Below, one piece after another: positions 15,202-23,373 of a DNA stretch of 26,862 nucleotides (positions within the stretch are counted from its first letter, which is position 1; each line of letters begins with the position of its first letter). The position numbers and the translations under genes are program-made. This DNA comes from an uncultured bacterium (GTDB lineage: Bacteria; Verrucomicrobiota; Lentisphaeria; Oligosphaerales; Oligosphaeraceae), in contig URJM01000024.1 of NCBI GenBank assembly GCA_900548225.1, positions 1 to 26,862 of the forward strand. The letters run 5' to 3'. A model generated the notes under the pieces. The model did not search any database. It saw only the letters and a program-made list of their open reading frames with translations, and was not told where the DNA came from.

Positions 15202-16902
15202 CTACTGGAAGAATTCAGCGAGGTAGTCGCATCCGATTGCCTGGAGGATTTCCCGCATGTGTGTGAGGTATTCGTCGTTTTCGAGGAAGGGATTCGTGTC
15301 GGGGTCTTGTTTTGCCAGGGTTGTTGTCCTTGCCATGAATTTGAGTGCATCCTGGTAGTCCCCCCGCTTGAATTGGACCCACGCCATGGAGTCGAGGTAT
15401 GAGATGGAGTCAGGGTTGGCCCGCAGTGCGATTTCGATCAGCCTCCTTGCCTCGTCGAGGTCTCTTCCCTCCTCGGCCATGGTGTATCCGAGATAGTTTG
15501 CCGCGACATCGTCCTCGGGATTCAATTCGAGCGACTTCCTGAAGGATTCCTCTGCCTCCTGCATGTTCCCGCATCTTCTTTCGGCCTCCCCGAGGGCGTT
15601 GTAGAACTCGAATGGGAGTCCGTCTCCGAACCTGTCGCGCAGGCTCCTGAGTGTTGGCAGCGCCTCCTGCGCCCTGTCCAGGTCGACAAGGACAAATGCG
15701 CGGAGGAGCGTGTCAAGTGGCGTCGGCTCCTTCAGCCCCTCCGTCACCTCCATGTATCTTTCGAGTTCTCCTGCGGCGACCAGGTATTCCGCAAGCGCCC
15801 TGATTCCGCCGTCCCGCGCCATGTCTCCCACGGGGACTGTGGAGAGAGCCATCTCGCCAGCCTGGATGTTGAGCATGACAAGCGCCTTCGGCGTCTCCTG
15901 GTCCTTGAATTTCTGCTTTGTGAATTCGTTGGCAAGGTCCGCCAGTGCGCAGAAGATGCGGCGCCTGAGCGAAGGCGTGTTGATTTTCTTGAGGAACGAG
16001 AGGACATATCCCGCTCCGGCATAGTCGCCGGCGTTAAGTGCGGCGAATATTGAGTTCCGGGCTGCATCGTAGGCGCATCCCTCCTCCTCCAGCTTGTCAA
16101 AGTCCGACATGAGGATGGCGGCAGTGAGGTCGGAGACGATTTTCCAGTCTCCCGTGGGCTGGATGTATTTCCATGTGTCCAATAGCGACTGGAGTGGATC
16201 CCGGTGGAAATCGGGGGTGATTCCGAGCATTGCGGCATCCGTTTCCGCCTCATCCTCCTCCCCTTTCTGGATTCGTCTCATAATGCGGAGCAGCTCCATC
16301 CGCGCATATTTGATTTTGGCTCCGGCCTTTTTCGCCCGCGCGAGCACTTCGTCCAATGCGGCAAAGTCCCCCATATTGGCATAATAACCCGATGTGAGAT
16401 AGAGCACCATATCGTCGTCGGGGTACTTTTCCAGGAGCGTCCTGAGGAAGGGTGCCGCCTCGTCATACCTTTCGTCATCCAGGAGGATTGACGCAATGCC
16501 GGTTTCGATTCCGTAGGAGGTGACGCCCTTTTCGACTAGCTTTCCGAGTTCCTGGACAATCCAGCCGGCTGTCTCGTCGCTCACCAGGCAGAGTGAGACG
16601 AGGCGTCTGGCCGTGCCTTCCGAGTCGGGGCACTTTTCGAGGACCTTCAGGAGGTGGCGCGTCGAATCCTGGACGTATGCCTTCGCCTCCTCCTCCGTGA
16701 ACTCGTTGATTCTTTCGGGCAGGTAGTAGCCCTTGACGAATTCAAGGAGGAGATCCTTTTCGTCGACATACTCCTGCGGCACCTCGATGGAGTTCGTGTT
16801 CAGCTCCGAGGGCAGGAAGCCTGGTCTCCTTCCGGCCGTCTCGCCGCAGAGGAGCGCCGGCAGGAGGGCGGTAATTGCCAATAGGATGATTGCGCGTCTC
16901 AT
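15202..16902 (-). CDS. Exported tetratricopeptide repeat protein
   Basis: This 566-residue protein begins with an export signal (MRRAIILLAITALLPALLCG); a Cys near the end could be a lipoprotein site, but the box is weak. The rest is alpha-helical with TPR-like repeats. These are clearest near the C-terminus, where two repeats contain A-L-x2-N-P type turns (ELNPEDDVAANYLGY and ALRANPDSISYLDSMAW). Such proteins are scaffolds, often in envelope assembly. No partner can be named. It lies 31 bp upstream of tmk and probably shares its transcript. A GGCTACATTAGCC palindrome lies just before the start. Confidence 0.7.
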   Translation of the reverse strand: MRRAIILLAITALLPALLCGETAGRRPGFLPSELNTNSIEVPQEYVDEKDLLLEFVKGYYLPERINEFTEEEAKAYVQDSTRHLLKVLEKCPDSEGTARRLVSLCLVSDETAGWIVQELGKLVEKGVTSYGIETGIASILLDDERYDEAAPFLRTLLEKYPDDDMVLYLTSGYYANMGDFAALDEVLARAKKAGAKIKYARMELLRIMRRIQKGEEDEAETDAAMLGITPDFHRDPLQSLLDTWKYIQPTGDWKIVSDLTAAILMSDFDKLEEEGCAYDAARNSIFAALNAGDYAGAGYVLSFLKKINTPSLRRRIFCALADLANEFTKQKFKDQETPKALVMLNIQAGEMALSTVPVGDMARDGGIRALAEYLVAAGELERYMEVTEGLKEPTPLDTLLRAFVLVDLDRAQEALPTLRSLRDRFGDGLPFEFYNALGEAERRCGNMQEAEESFRKSLELNPEDDVAANYLGYTMAEEGRDLDEARRLIEIALRANPDSISYLDSMAWVQFKRGDYQDALKFMARTTTLAKQDPDTNPFLENDEYLTHMREILQAIGCDYLAEFFQ

Positions 16903-17051
16903 ATTGCGGCTAATGTAGCCCATTTTCACGGGCTTCTGTCCCTGCGTCAAGGAGATAAGGGGGAGTAACGGGGGCGCGGTGGTTTGCGTTGATGGGGCAG
17001 GGTGCGCCGGCGAGGGGGAGCCTCCTGCCGTTATGTGCGCAGGGCGGTACG

Positions 17052-17088
17052 AAAAAAGACGCCATTAGGCATGTTGCCCGATGGCGTC
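17052..17088 (-). terminator. Intrinsic terminator after bS22-like gene
   Basis: On the minus strand GACGCCAT and ATGGCGTC (17088-17081 and 17065-17058) form an 8-bp stem followed by six T. It ends the short bS22 transcript about 40 bp after the stop codon. Confidence 0.85.
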
Positions 17089-17126
17089 CTTGATTCTGCG
17101 GGACAGCGTAGGCTGCGTTGCAGGAA

Positions 17127-17216
17127 CTACTTGTTCTTGTGACGAAGTGCCTTGCGGATCTTGTCCCTCTTGTGCTTAGCAATCTTTCTGCGGCGCTGCT
17201 TCTTTACGGAGCCCAT
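17127..17216 (-). CDS. bS22-like/AURKAIP1-COX24 domain mini-protein
   Basis: This 29-residue, strongly basic protein begins MGSVKKQRRRK and ends RHKNK, with 14 Lys or Arg residues. The MGSV-KK-RRRK start and Lys/Arg/His pattern are those of the bacterial AURKAIP1/COX24 family, including the small ribosomal protein bS22 of actinobacteria and mitochondrial mS38. It probably binds 16S rRNA in the small subunit. It is a stand-alone gene with its own promoter (17285-17312), a GAGGA ribosome binding site about 11 nt before ATG, and a strong terminator. It is too short for usual gene finders and could be missed. Confidence 0.85.
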   Translation of the reverse strand: MGSVKKQRRRKIAKHKRDKIRKALRHKNK

Positions 17217-17284
17217 TTTCTTGAAATCCTCTTGCGGTTCTGGTTTTGACTATGTTATAAAGGAATGAAAGTCGGCAAGGGCGT

Positions 17285-17312
17285 AATGTAGCGCAACCGC
17301 AGGGTTTTTCAA
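17285..17312 (-). promoter_or_regulatory. Promoter for bS22-like gene
   Basis: On the minus strand TTGAAA (17312-17307), a 16-bp spacer and TACATT (17290-17285). It gives a leader of about 60 nt before ATG 17216. Confidence 0.6.
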
Positions 17313-17388
17313 ATTGCCGTGTGGGTGGCGTGCTTCATTTTGCCGATGAAGATCCCCGTGGCGTCTCCGTGCCGGGGCCGTTGGTCGC

Positions 17389-18333
17389 CTAGTACCTCCT
17401 GACAGGGTATTTTGTCATGAGGGTTTTCTTGTATTCTTCGAGTCTTTCCGCGGAGATTTCGTTTTCGATTGCCTTTTTGATCCGTTGGCGGAGTTCCGGC
17501 GTGAGTTCGGGCAATTCCCCTCCTTCCTTGCCGACAAGCTTTACGAGATAGGCATTTGAACCGACAAGGACAGGCTCCTCGTTGCACTCTCCGACCTTGA
17601 GGCTGTCGACGGCCTTGGCCAGTGCGGGGTTCATGGACTCCATCCATCCCAGGTCGCCGCCTTCCTCGGCGTTTGCGCCCTTGGAGAAAGCCTTCGCGAG
17701 AGAGGCGAAGTCCTCGCCAGCCCGGATTCTTGCCTTGAGGGTGTCGAAGGTCTCGCGCCAATCGCCCTCCTGAGGGAGGAGGATTGCGAGGAGATGGTGG
17801 CGCACGTTGGTCGTGAACTCCGGACGGTGGAGGGCGAAATACTCGTCGATTTGCTTGTCGGTGACGAAGATGTTGCGCCGGGTGCGGTCATAGAGGAGCA
17901 TTTCCACGGCAAGCTGCTTCTTGACCTTCTCGACAAATTCATTGTAGGTCATGTTCTCGCGGTGGAGCATGTCGCGGAAACGGTCCTCGTCCGAACCAGC
18001 CTCCGACTGAATCAGGCGGTCGATCCGGCTCTGGACGATGTCCATCGGAATCTTGCCCCGCAAGGACTGGAAGTCAAGCCAGACCAGCTCGGTGACAATC
18101 ATTTCGTCGAGGACATTGGAACGAATCTCGGCGACGGCCTCCATGCGCTTGCGGGAATCCATCTTCGGAGGAAGCTTGGATTCAAGCTGGGCTGCCTGGA
18201 CGCGGACGTCGTAGGAGGTGATCACTGTGTCCGTGCCCACCCTTGCGAGGACGGCCTCGGAGATTTCCGTTGCAAGCAGTCCTGCCGCGGTGGCGAGCGC
18301 CAGTGCTGTGGCGATGAATTTTTTGTTTAACAT
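17389..18333 (-). CDS. SurA-like periplasmic peptidyl-prolyl isomerase
   Basis: This 314-residue exported protein has a signal peptide (MLNKKFIATALALATAAG). A SurA-type N-terminal helical chaperone domain follows (about 25-175; note the SYDVRVQAAQLESKL and RIDRLIQSE helices). One parvulin (PpiC/rotamase) domain is at about 180-275, with RHHLLAILL at its start and DLGWMES and VLVGSNAYLVKLVG strands. Such proteins guide outer-membrane proteins through the periplasm. It has one parvulin domain instead of the two of E. coli SurA. It is the last gene of the mla-type run and lies 57 bp after the TPR gene, consistent with an envelope-assembly function. Confidence 0.85.
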   Translation of the reverse strand: MLNKKFIATALALATAAGLLATEISEAVLARVGTDTVITSYDVRVQAAQLESKLPPKMDSRKRMEAVAEIRSNVLDEMIVTELVWLDFQSLRGKIPMDIVQSRIDRLIQSEAGSDEDRFRDMLHRENMTYNEFVEKVKKQLAVEMLLYDRTRRNIFVTDKQIDEYFALHRPEFTTNVRHHLLAILLPQEGDWRETFDTLKARIRAGEDFASLAKAFSKGANAEEGGDLGWMESMNPALAKAVDSLKVGECNEEPVLVGSNAYLVKLVGKEGGELPELTPELRQRIKKAIENEISAERLEEYKKTLMTKYPVRRY

Positions 18334-18390
18334 AAGTCCTTGAAAATCAAGAGGTTATAAAGAAAGGCGCGTTATGCCGCATGGATTGGT

Positions 18391-20892
18391 TCACGGCAGT
18401 GGCGGCAGGTCCTTGTTTTCGGCGTAGTTTCTTCGGACGATTTTTGCGTCGGTGGTGTTCTTGTCGAGGATTTCGAGCAGTTCCTGGACTGCGGCGACAT
18501 AGACCTGCGTTGGAGTCGCGGGCGGCACGTTTCGTTCCCTTGTCTTTTCGTATTCCACCCTTATTTCGTTGTAGTAGTCGATGGCGGTTCTCGTATCGTC
18601 CGTATCCCGGCAGCATCTGGCCATGAGGAGTTTTGCCCTTGCCTTGATTTCCGGGTGTTCGTACGCGGTTTTCTGGAGGATTTCCGTGAGGCATTTGCGT
18701 GCCTTCTGGACTTCTCCGCCGGCGTATTGGAGTTCTGCGATTCTTCCGAGTGCAGCCAGTGCCAGTTCCGACTCCCCTCCTGCTTCCCGTGCCCGGGTGT
18801 ATGCTTCGATTGCGGCCTCTGGGTCATCGAGGCTTGCGAGGGCGTCTCCCCTGAGGAATGCCGCCCTTGCCTGGAGGGTCGCGTCTCCCGTGTGCGTTTC
18901 GAAATCCGCCAGTGTGGCGAGCGCCTCCTTGCGCTTGCCCTCGCCGTTTTGGCAGAATGCCTCCTCGTATATTGCGACGGCCTTCATCTCCGCGGTGGCA
19001 CGCTTCAGGTCCTTGACGCCCCTGTAGAGTTCGATTGCCTCTTCGTGGCGCCCTTCGCCTGCAAGCCAGTCGCCCATTCTGATGGCGACCTCCGGTGCCT
19101 GGTGGGAGTCGGGGTAGTCCTTGACAAAGGCCTTGCCCCAGGCGACGGCCTCCGGATTGTCCATTGCAAGCCCGATGGCGACGAGCCTGTGGCGTGCGTT
19201 GCGCAGGGTCTCCTGGTTGGCGTCCGGGAATTTCCCGAGGAACTCCTGCAGGATGCCCATTGCCGAATCGAGGCCGTCGGAGCCCTTGGAGACTGCGCGG
19301 GCGTGGGCTTCGAAGTATGCCTGTGCGGCAGTCTCCGGGACGGGGCAGTTCCGGGCGACTTCCAGGAGCGACGCAATCGCCTCGTCGTTGTCTGTGGTTG
19401 CTGACGCGATTGCGATGAGCGCCTCCCAGCGTCTTGGGGAGTCTGGCCTTGCGTCCATGTAGAGCGTGTACTGGTCGATGGCTTCGTCGCGCTTTCCCGA
19501 TGCCAGGAGCAGCCGTCCAGCCTCGAGGCGTGCCTCCAGGGCTGTTTCGTTTGTGCCTCCGAAGCTGTCGGCCGCCATGGCATACAGCCTGATTGCGTCG
19601 TTTGTCCGTTTTCCCCTTTCGGCCTGTTCAGCGGCCTTTCTCAGCGGGATTGCCTTCTGTTCGTCCGTGGCGCCCAGTTCCTTTGCGAGGAGGAATGCGG
19701 TGGACGCGTCCTCCGAGAGCCCCTCCTTTGCCAGGCATTCCGCCGCCTGCATTGCCGCCGTGTACCTGGACTCCCTGGGCGCCGCCTCGTCGTTTGCGAC
19801 TACGAGGAAGAGTTCCGCGGCTCCTCTTCTTTCATCCAGCGCCAGCTTTGTCTGTGCGAGCCTCAGGGTGATTGACGCGTCCTTTGGGAGTTTTTGCCGG
19901 ATGGAGTTCAGGCATTTCTTTGCGGCCTCCCATTCTCCTGCCGCCAGCAGGCATTCCGCCTGGAGTTTTGCCGCCTTCAAGGCGTCCGCCTCCGTGGTTG
20001 CGGCGGGGACGGCGTCTCCATAGAATTGTGCGGCCTCATTCTTGAGGCCTTTGCTCTGGCATGCGTTTGCCAGTGATGTCAGAATTTCCCACCACTGCTT
20101 GTCGGCGGAGTTCGGGAGGCGTTTTTCCAGGTCGTTTTCGGAGTAGTATGCGAGTGCGGCCTCGATTTCACCTTCGGCCAGGTCGCATCGGAGATGGAGG
20201 AGCATGAGGGTGGTCTTCTCGTCCTGCGTGATATCCATTGCAAGGAGGCTGTTGACGTATTCCCGGAGCCGTTTCCAGTTGCCCTGCGCCAATGATGCAT
20301 CCAGCACCCTCCACGTGAGGGCGACCCGCTCCTCCTGGGAGAAGTCTCCTGACTCCAGCCGCGGCGCCAGCGTATTCGTTGTTTCGACCCATTTGCCCGT
20401 GGCGTTCCAGGCTTCGGCGATTGCGCAGAGAGTCTGCGCCTCCCGTTCATGGGGCGCGGTTTCGAGTTCCTTCATCAGTGGCTGGAGGAAGTTCAGCGCC
20501 GTCGCGTGCTCCCCAAGTGCATTGCACGCCTCGCCGGCGGTCAGGAAGAGCCTTGACCTGGTTGGAAGGTCGTCTGCAAGGGGGTCCTTCGCCAGGAATC
20601 CGTTGACTGCGTCGAGCGCCTTGCGGGGTTGCCCGTCAAGGAGATACGCCTGTGAGAGCAGGGTGGCCGCCTTTGCCTTTTCCGGGCGCCCCTTGGCCTC
20701 CTCGCTGAAGAGGGTGAGGTAGCGGATGGCATTCTTGTAGAGTCTTTCGGAGAGTGCCTTCTCCCCGTACTCCAAGTTCATGTTCTCCTGTGCGGGCTTC
20801 TCTGGGAAGAGGAAGGCGGCATTGTCCGCCGCGGCTCCTGCCAGCGAGAGCGCCAGGATTGCCAGGACTATGGCAAGTCGCATTGACTTCAT
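18391..20892 (-). CDS. Large exported TPR protein
   Basis: This 833-residue protein starts with a signal peptide (RLAIVLAILALSLAGAAA, from about residue 5). It is made of many TPR-like repeats rich in Ala, Glu and Leu (A-L-x2-Y/A patterns; examples are ALSERLYKNAIRYL and EAIELYRGVKDL). There is no transmembrane anchor after the signal, so it is probably periplasmic. ATG 20892 is chosen; MRLAIV at 20883 is an alternative start. The C-terminus is basic with an Asn/Lys tail. It lies between an auxiliary lipoprotein and a SurA-like gene, suggesting a scaffold for outer-membrane assembly. A BamD- or CpoB-like role is possible but not shown. Confidence 0.75.
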   Translation of the reverse strand: MKSMRLAIVLAILALSLAGAAADNAAFLFPEKPAQENMNLEYGEKALSERLYKNAIRYLTLFSEEAKGRPEKAKAATLLSQAYLLDGQPRKALDAVNGFLAKDPLADDLPTRSRLFLTAGEACNALGEHATALNFLQPLMKELETAPHEREAQTLCAIAEAWNATGKWVETTNTLAPRLESGDFSQEERVALTWRVLDASLAQGNWKRLREYVNSLLAMDITQDEKTTLMLLHLRCDLAEGEIEAALAYYSENDLEKRLPNSADKQWWEILTSLANACQSKGLKNEAAQFYGDAVPAATTEADALKAAKLQAECLLAAGEWEAAKKCLNSIRQKLPKDASITLRLAQTKLALDERRGAAELFLVVANDEAAPRESRYTAAMQAAECLAKEGLSEDASTAFLLAKELGATDEQKAIPLRKAAEQAERGKRTNDAIRLYAMAADSFGGTNETALEARLEAGRLLLASGKRDEAIDQYTLYMDARPDSPRRWEALIAIASATTDNDEAIASLLEVARNCPVPETAAQAYFEAHARAVSKGSDGLDSAMGILQEFLGKFPDANQETLRNARHRLVAIGLAMDNPEAVAWGKAFVKDYPDSHQAPEVAIRMGDWLAGEGRHEEAIELYRGVKDLKRATAEMKAVAIYEEAFCQNGEGKRKEALATLADFETHTGDATLQARAAFLRGDALASLDDPEAAIEAYTRAREAGGESELALAALGRIAELQYAGGEVQKARKCLTEILQKTAYEHPEIKARAKLLMARCCRDTDDTRTAIDYYNEIRVEYEKTRERNVPPATPTQVYVAAVQELLEILDKNTTDAKIVRRNYAENKDLPPLP

Positions 20893-20944
20893 ACGCTTGT
20901 GTGGGTGGTTGTTGAGTCGTCTGTGGCGGCGGGGTGACGCACGC

Positions 20945-21436
20945 CTACTTTGCAGTTTCAAGTGCCTTCAGGAGGGCTTTGCCGAATGCGTTTCTGAAGG
21001 TCCGCCCGTCCAGCTTCCCTTCGATTGGGATCCGGACGGAGAAGTCGCCATGCCCTTCGCCGTCGATAGGACGGAGGGTTCCCGCGAGGAGGAGTTCCCG
21101 TGTGTCGTCGGACACGACGATTGACGCGATGTTGAGGAGGAGGCGCGGGGTGTCTGGTTCCCCCGCTGCCTTTTCGCTGGACAATGTCGTGCGTAGGAGG
21201 CGGTTCAGGGGGATTGCCCAGAGTGCGTTGTGGATGGACCTGAGTTCTCCCTCGGGGGTGCAGTACCTGAACTCCTGTGAGCAGAGATACTCGGGCATTG
21301 TGATTCTTGCGACAGCCGGAAGTTCCCGGGGGGAGTCCCCGGGCAGGTTGAGCAGGTAGTATGCGGGTGCCGGCCCCCGTGAGATGCAGGAGGCCGCCAG
21401 AAGCGATGCCGCAAGAAGCGTGAGGAGTGATTTCAT
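20945..21436 (-). CDS. ABC-transport auxiliary lipoprotein (PqiC-like)
   Basis: This 163-residue protein has a lipoprotein signal ending LLAASC, with lipidated Cys 17. After it, AYYLLNLPGDSPRELPAVARITMPEYL and the RSIHNALWAIPLNRLLRTTL region match the ABC_trans_aux (PqiC-type) family, outer-membrane lipoproteins that work with MCE proteins. It is 24 bp after the MCE gene. ATG 21436 is chosen because it begins the signal peptide. Confidence 0.8.
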   Translation of the reverse strand: MKSLLTLLAASLLAASCISRGPAPAYYLLNLPGDSPRELPAVARITMPEYLCSQEFRYCTPEGELRSIHNALWAIPLNRLLRTTLSSEKAAGEPDTPRLLLNIASIVVSDDTRELLLAGTLRPIDGEGHGDFSVRIPIEGKLDGRTFRNAFGKALLKALETAK

Positions 21437-21460
21437 GGCGTGTGTCCTGGTCATGTGCCC

Positions 21461-22597
21461 TTAGCGTCCGATGATGAGTGCCTGCGGGTTTCTGTTGAGT
21501 GTCTCCATGAGTGTCTGCAGCTGCGCCATCACCTGGTCGCACTGGACGAGTATCTCCGAGAGCAGGATGCGTTCCTGGGAGCCTGGCGATGTCGCGTCCT
21601 GGAGATTCTGGAAGAGCGCCCGTGCCTGTGCCATCCTCTCCTTGGTTGTTGAGATTGTGTCGTCCAGGTTGTCGATTGTCGCGAGGATTCTTGGTTTTGC
21701 CTCGTTGATTGTGTCGTTGAGGTTGTTGATGAATGCGTTTGCATTGCCCGATGTGGTGTCGAGTTCATGCTGGATTCTGTCCAGCGTGGAGTCCAGCCTT
21801 GTCAGCGTGTCCTCCATCTTTTCACCGGCGGTTCTCAGGGTTTCCACGAGCTGCGGCATTCCCATGCTGAGGTTTGCCATGAGCCTGCTTGTGTCGTTGG
21901 ACGTGGAGGAGAGCTGGTCGAGGAATCTCCTCAGGTCCCCGTTGTCCACGAATTCGCCGACCTGGTCCATGAGCTTCTGGAAGCTTGCGATGTTGTTTCC
22001 AAGCTCGCGTCCGTTGACATTGTGGGCGATTCTTTCGAGGAATGAGAGCTGCGACGGTATGATGCCCAGCTCCCAGAGCCTTTCCGCCAGCCTGGATGGT
22101 TCGTCGTCGATGTTCTGGACGAAGTTCAGCGAAATGTAGATCTGCCCTGTGAGTATGGAGAGTGTTTCCAGGTGGGCCCTGAGGTTGTGCTGTATGATGA
22201 GTCCCTTGAGGAACTCGTCGGCGGCCTCGAGGCTGTCCCTGTCCTTGCCGAAGGAGACCAGCCCTGACTCCGAATAGTATCCCAGCTTTTCCGGGAAGAT
22301 TTTGACTTCGACTTCGACGGGCAGGATGTCCTGGTTGAATGAGTCGAGGATTTCCTTCGAGGGCATCTGCCTTGGGGCGAGATTCACCCGCGCGACCTCT
22401 CCGACGGAGACTCCGCGGAACATCACGGGGGAGCCGATGTTGAGCCCCTTGACGCTGGTCGGGAAGTAGATTTTGTAGTGGAGCGAGTCCCGTCCCCACT
22501 GTCGTCCTCCCATTGCCATGAGCAGGAAGGCCATGAGGGCGATTGCCCCTGCGACAAATGCCCCGATGATAGTAAGTTGCCTTGTGTTCTTCTTCAC
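21461..22597 (-). CDS. MCE-domain protein (MlaD/PqiB-like)
   Basis: This 378-residue protein has one N-terminal membrane helix (TIIGAFVAGAIALMAFLLM, about 8-27) and an MCE domain at about 38-100 that contains the YFPTSVKGLNIGSPVMFRGV core. A long helical C-terminal part follows, rich in Asn, Thr, Asp and Leu and probably coiled coil. MCE proteins form hexameric rings or tunnels that carry lipids across the periplasm. The GTG start at 22597 overlaps the ATPase stop (GTGA) and is preferred over the longer frame to 22705, which would overlap the ATPase by over 100 bp. It is longer than MlaD of E. coli (183 residues) because of the helical tail. Confidence 0.88.
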   Translation of the reverse strand: MKKNTRQLTIIGAFVAGAIALMAFLLMAMGGRQWGRDSLHYKIYFPTSVKGLNIGSPVMFRGVSVGEVARVNLAPRQMPSKEILDSFNQDILPVEVEVKIFPEKLGYYSESGLVSFGKDRDSLEAADEFLKGLIIQHNLRAHLETLSILTGQIYISLNFVQNIDDEPSRLAERLWELGIIPSQLSFLERIAHNVNGRELGNNIASFQKLMDQVGEFVDNGDLRRFLDQLSSTSNDTSRLMANLSMGMPQLVETLRTAGEKMEDTLTRLDSTLDRIQHELDTTSGNANAFINNLNDTINEAKPRILATIDNLDDTISTTKERMAQARALFQNLQDATSPGSQERILLSEILVQCDQVMAQLQTLMETLNRNPQALIIGR

Positions 22598-23370
22598 TTT
22601 TCTTGGTTCTCCCTTCTTGGAGTCCTGGCCAGGAAGTCTGCGATTTCGGGTGCGGGCGGGTTTTCGAGGAGTTCCCTTGGGGCGCCCTGTCCGAGAATCG
22701 AGCAAGTTTTCGGGTCGAGGTAGATTGCCTCTGTTCCGACGGCGAAGATGCTGTCCAGGTCGTGTGTGACGATGACCAGCGTGGAGCCGAGGGTGTCCCT
22801 GAGTTCCACGATGAGCCTGTCGAGGTTTCTTGCTGTGACGGGGTCCAGTCCGGCGCTTGGCTCGTCGAAGAAGAGGATTTCCGGGTCGAGTGCCAACGCC
22901 CTTGCCAGTCCTGCGCGCTTTTGCATTCCGCCTGAGAGCTGCGACGGGTAGAAGTCCTGGAATCCTGCCAGTCCGACGAGTTCAAGCTTGCAGATGCAGA
23001 CGTCCCGGATTTCGGCGTCCGAGAGCGTTGTGTGCAGCTGCAGCGGCAGCGCGATGTTTTCCGCGATTGTCATGGAGCTCCAGAGGGCTCCGGCCTGGTA
23101 TAGGATGCCTATGCGCCGCATGAAGCGCTGGCGCGAGGCGAAGTCCATGTCCAGGAACTCCTCCCCCAGGAGGTGGATTCTGCCTTCGACGGGTTCGGCG
23201 AGGCCCACCAGGTGCCTCAGCAGCGTGGATTTCCCGCAGCCCGAGGGGCCGATTACGAGGAATGCCTCGCCCTTGCGCACGTCAAAGGAGATGTCCCTCA
23301 TTATCGTGCGCCCGTCATACCCCATCGTCAGATGGCTGACCTCGATGGCATTTTCCGTTGGTTTCGCCAT
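22594..23370 (-). CDS. mlaF: ABC transporter ATPase, MlaF-like
   Basis: This 258-residue ATPase has Walker A GPSGCGKST (41-49), the Q-loop at YQAGALW (91-97), signature LSGGM (145-149) followed by QKRAGLARAL, Walker B EILFFDEP (164-171), and the switch His 203 in VTHDL. The YQAGALWSS and KRAGLARA forms are those of lipid-transport MlaF/Ttg2A ATPases. It powers transport of phospholipids by MlaE with the MCE protein. It starts 3 bp after the permease stop. Confidence 0.93.
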   Translation of the reverse strand: MAKPTENAIEVSHLTMGYDGRTIMRDISFDVRKGEAFLVIGPSGCGKSTLLRHLVGLAEPVEGRIHLLGEEFLDMDFASRQRFMRRIGILYQAGALWSSMTIAENIALPLQLHTTLSDAEIRDVCICKLELVGLAGFQDFYPSQLSGGMQKRAGLARALALDPEILFFDEPSAGLDPVTARNLDRLIVELRDTLGSTLVIVTHDLDSIFAVGTEAIYLDPKTCSILGQGAPRELLENPPAPEIADFLARTPRRENQEK

Positions 23371-23373
23371 GGG

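Noticed and set aside
21822..22985. 387-codon minus-strand frame across the MCE and ATPase genes
   Set aside because: It runs out of frame through two well-supported genes and has an Arg/Ser/Gln-rich shadow composition.
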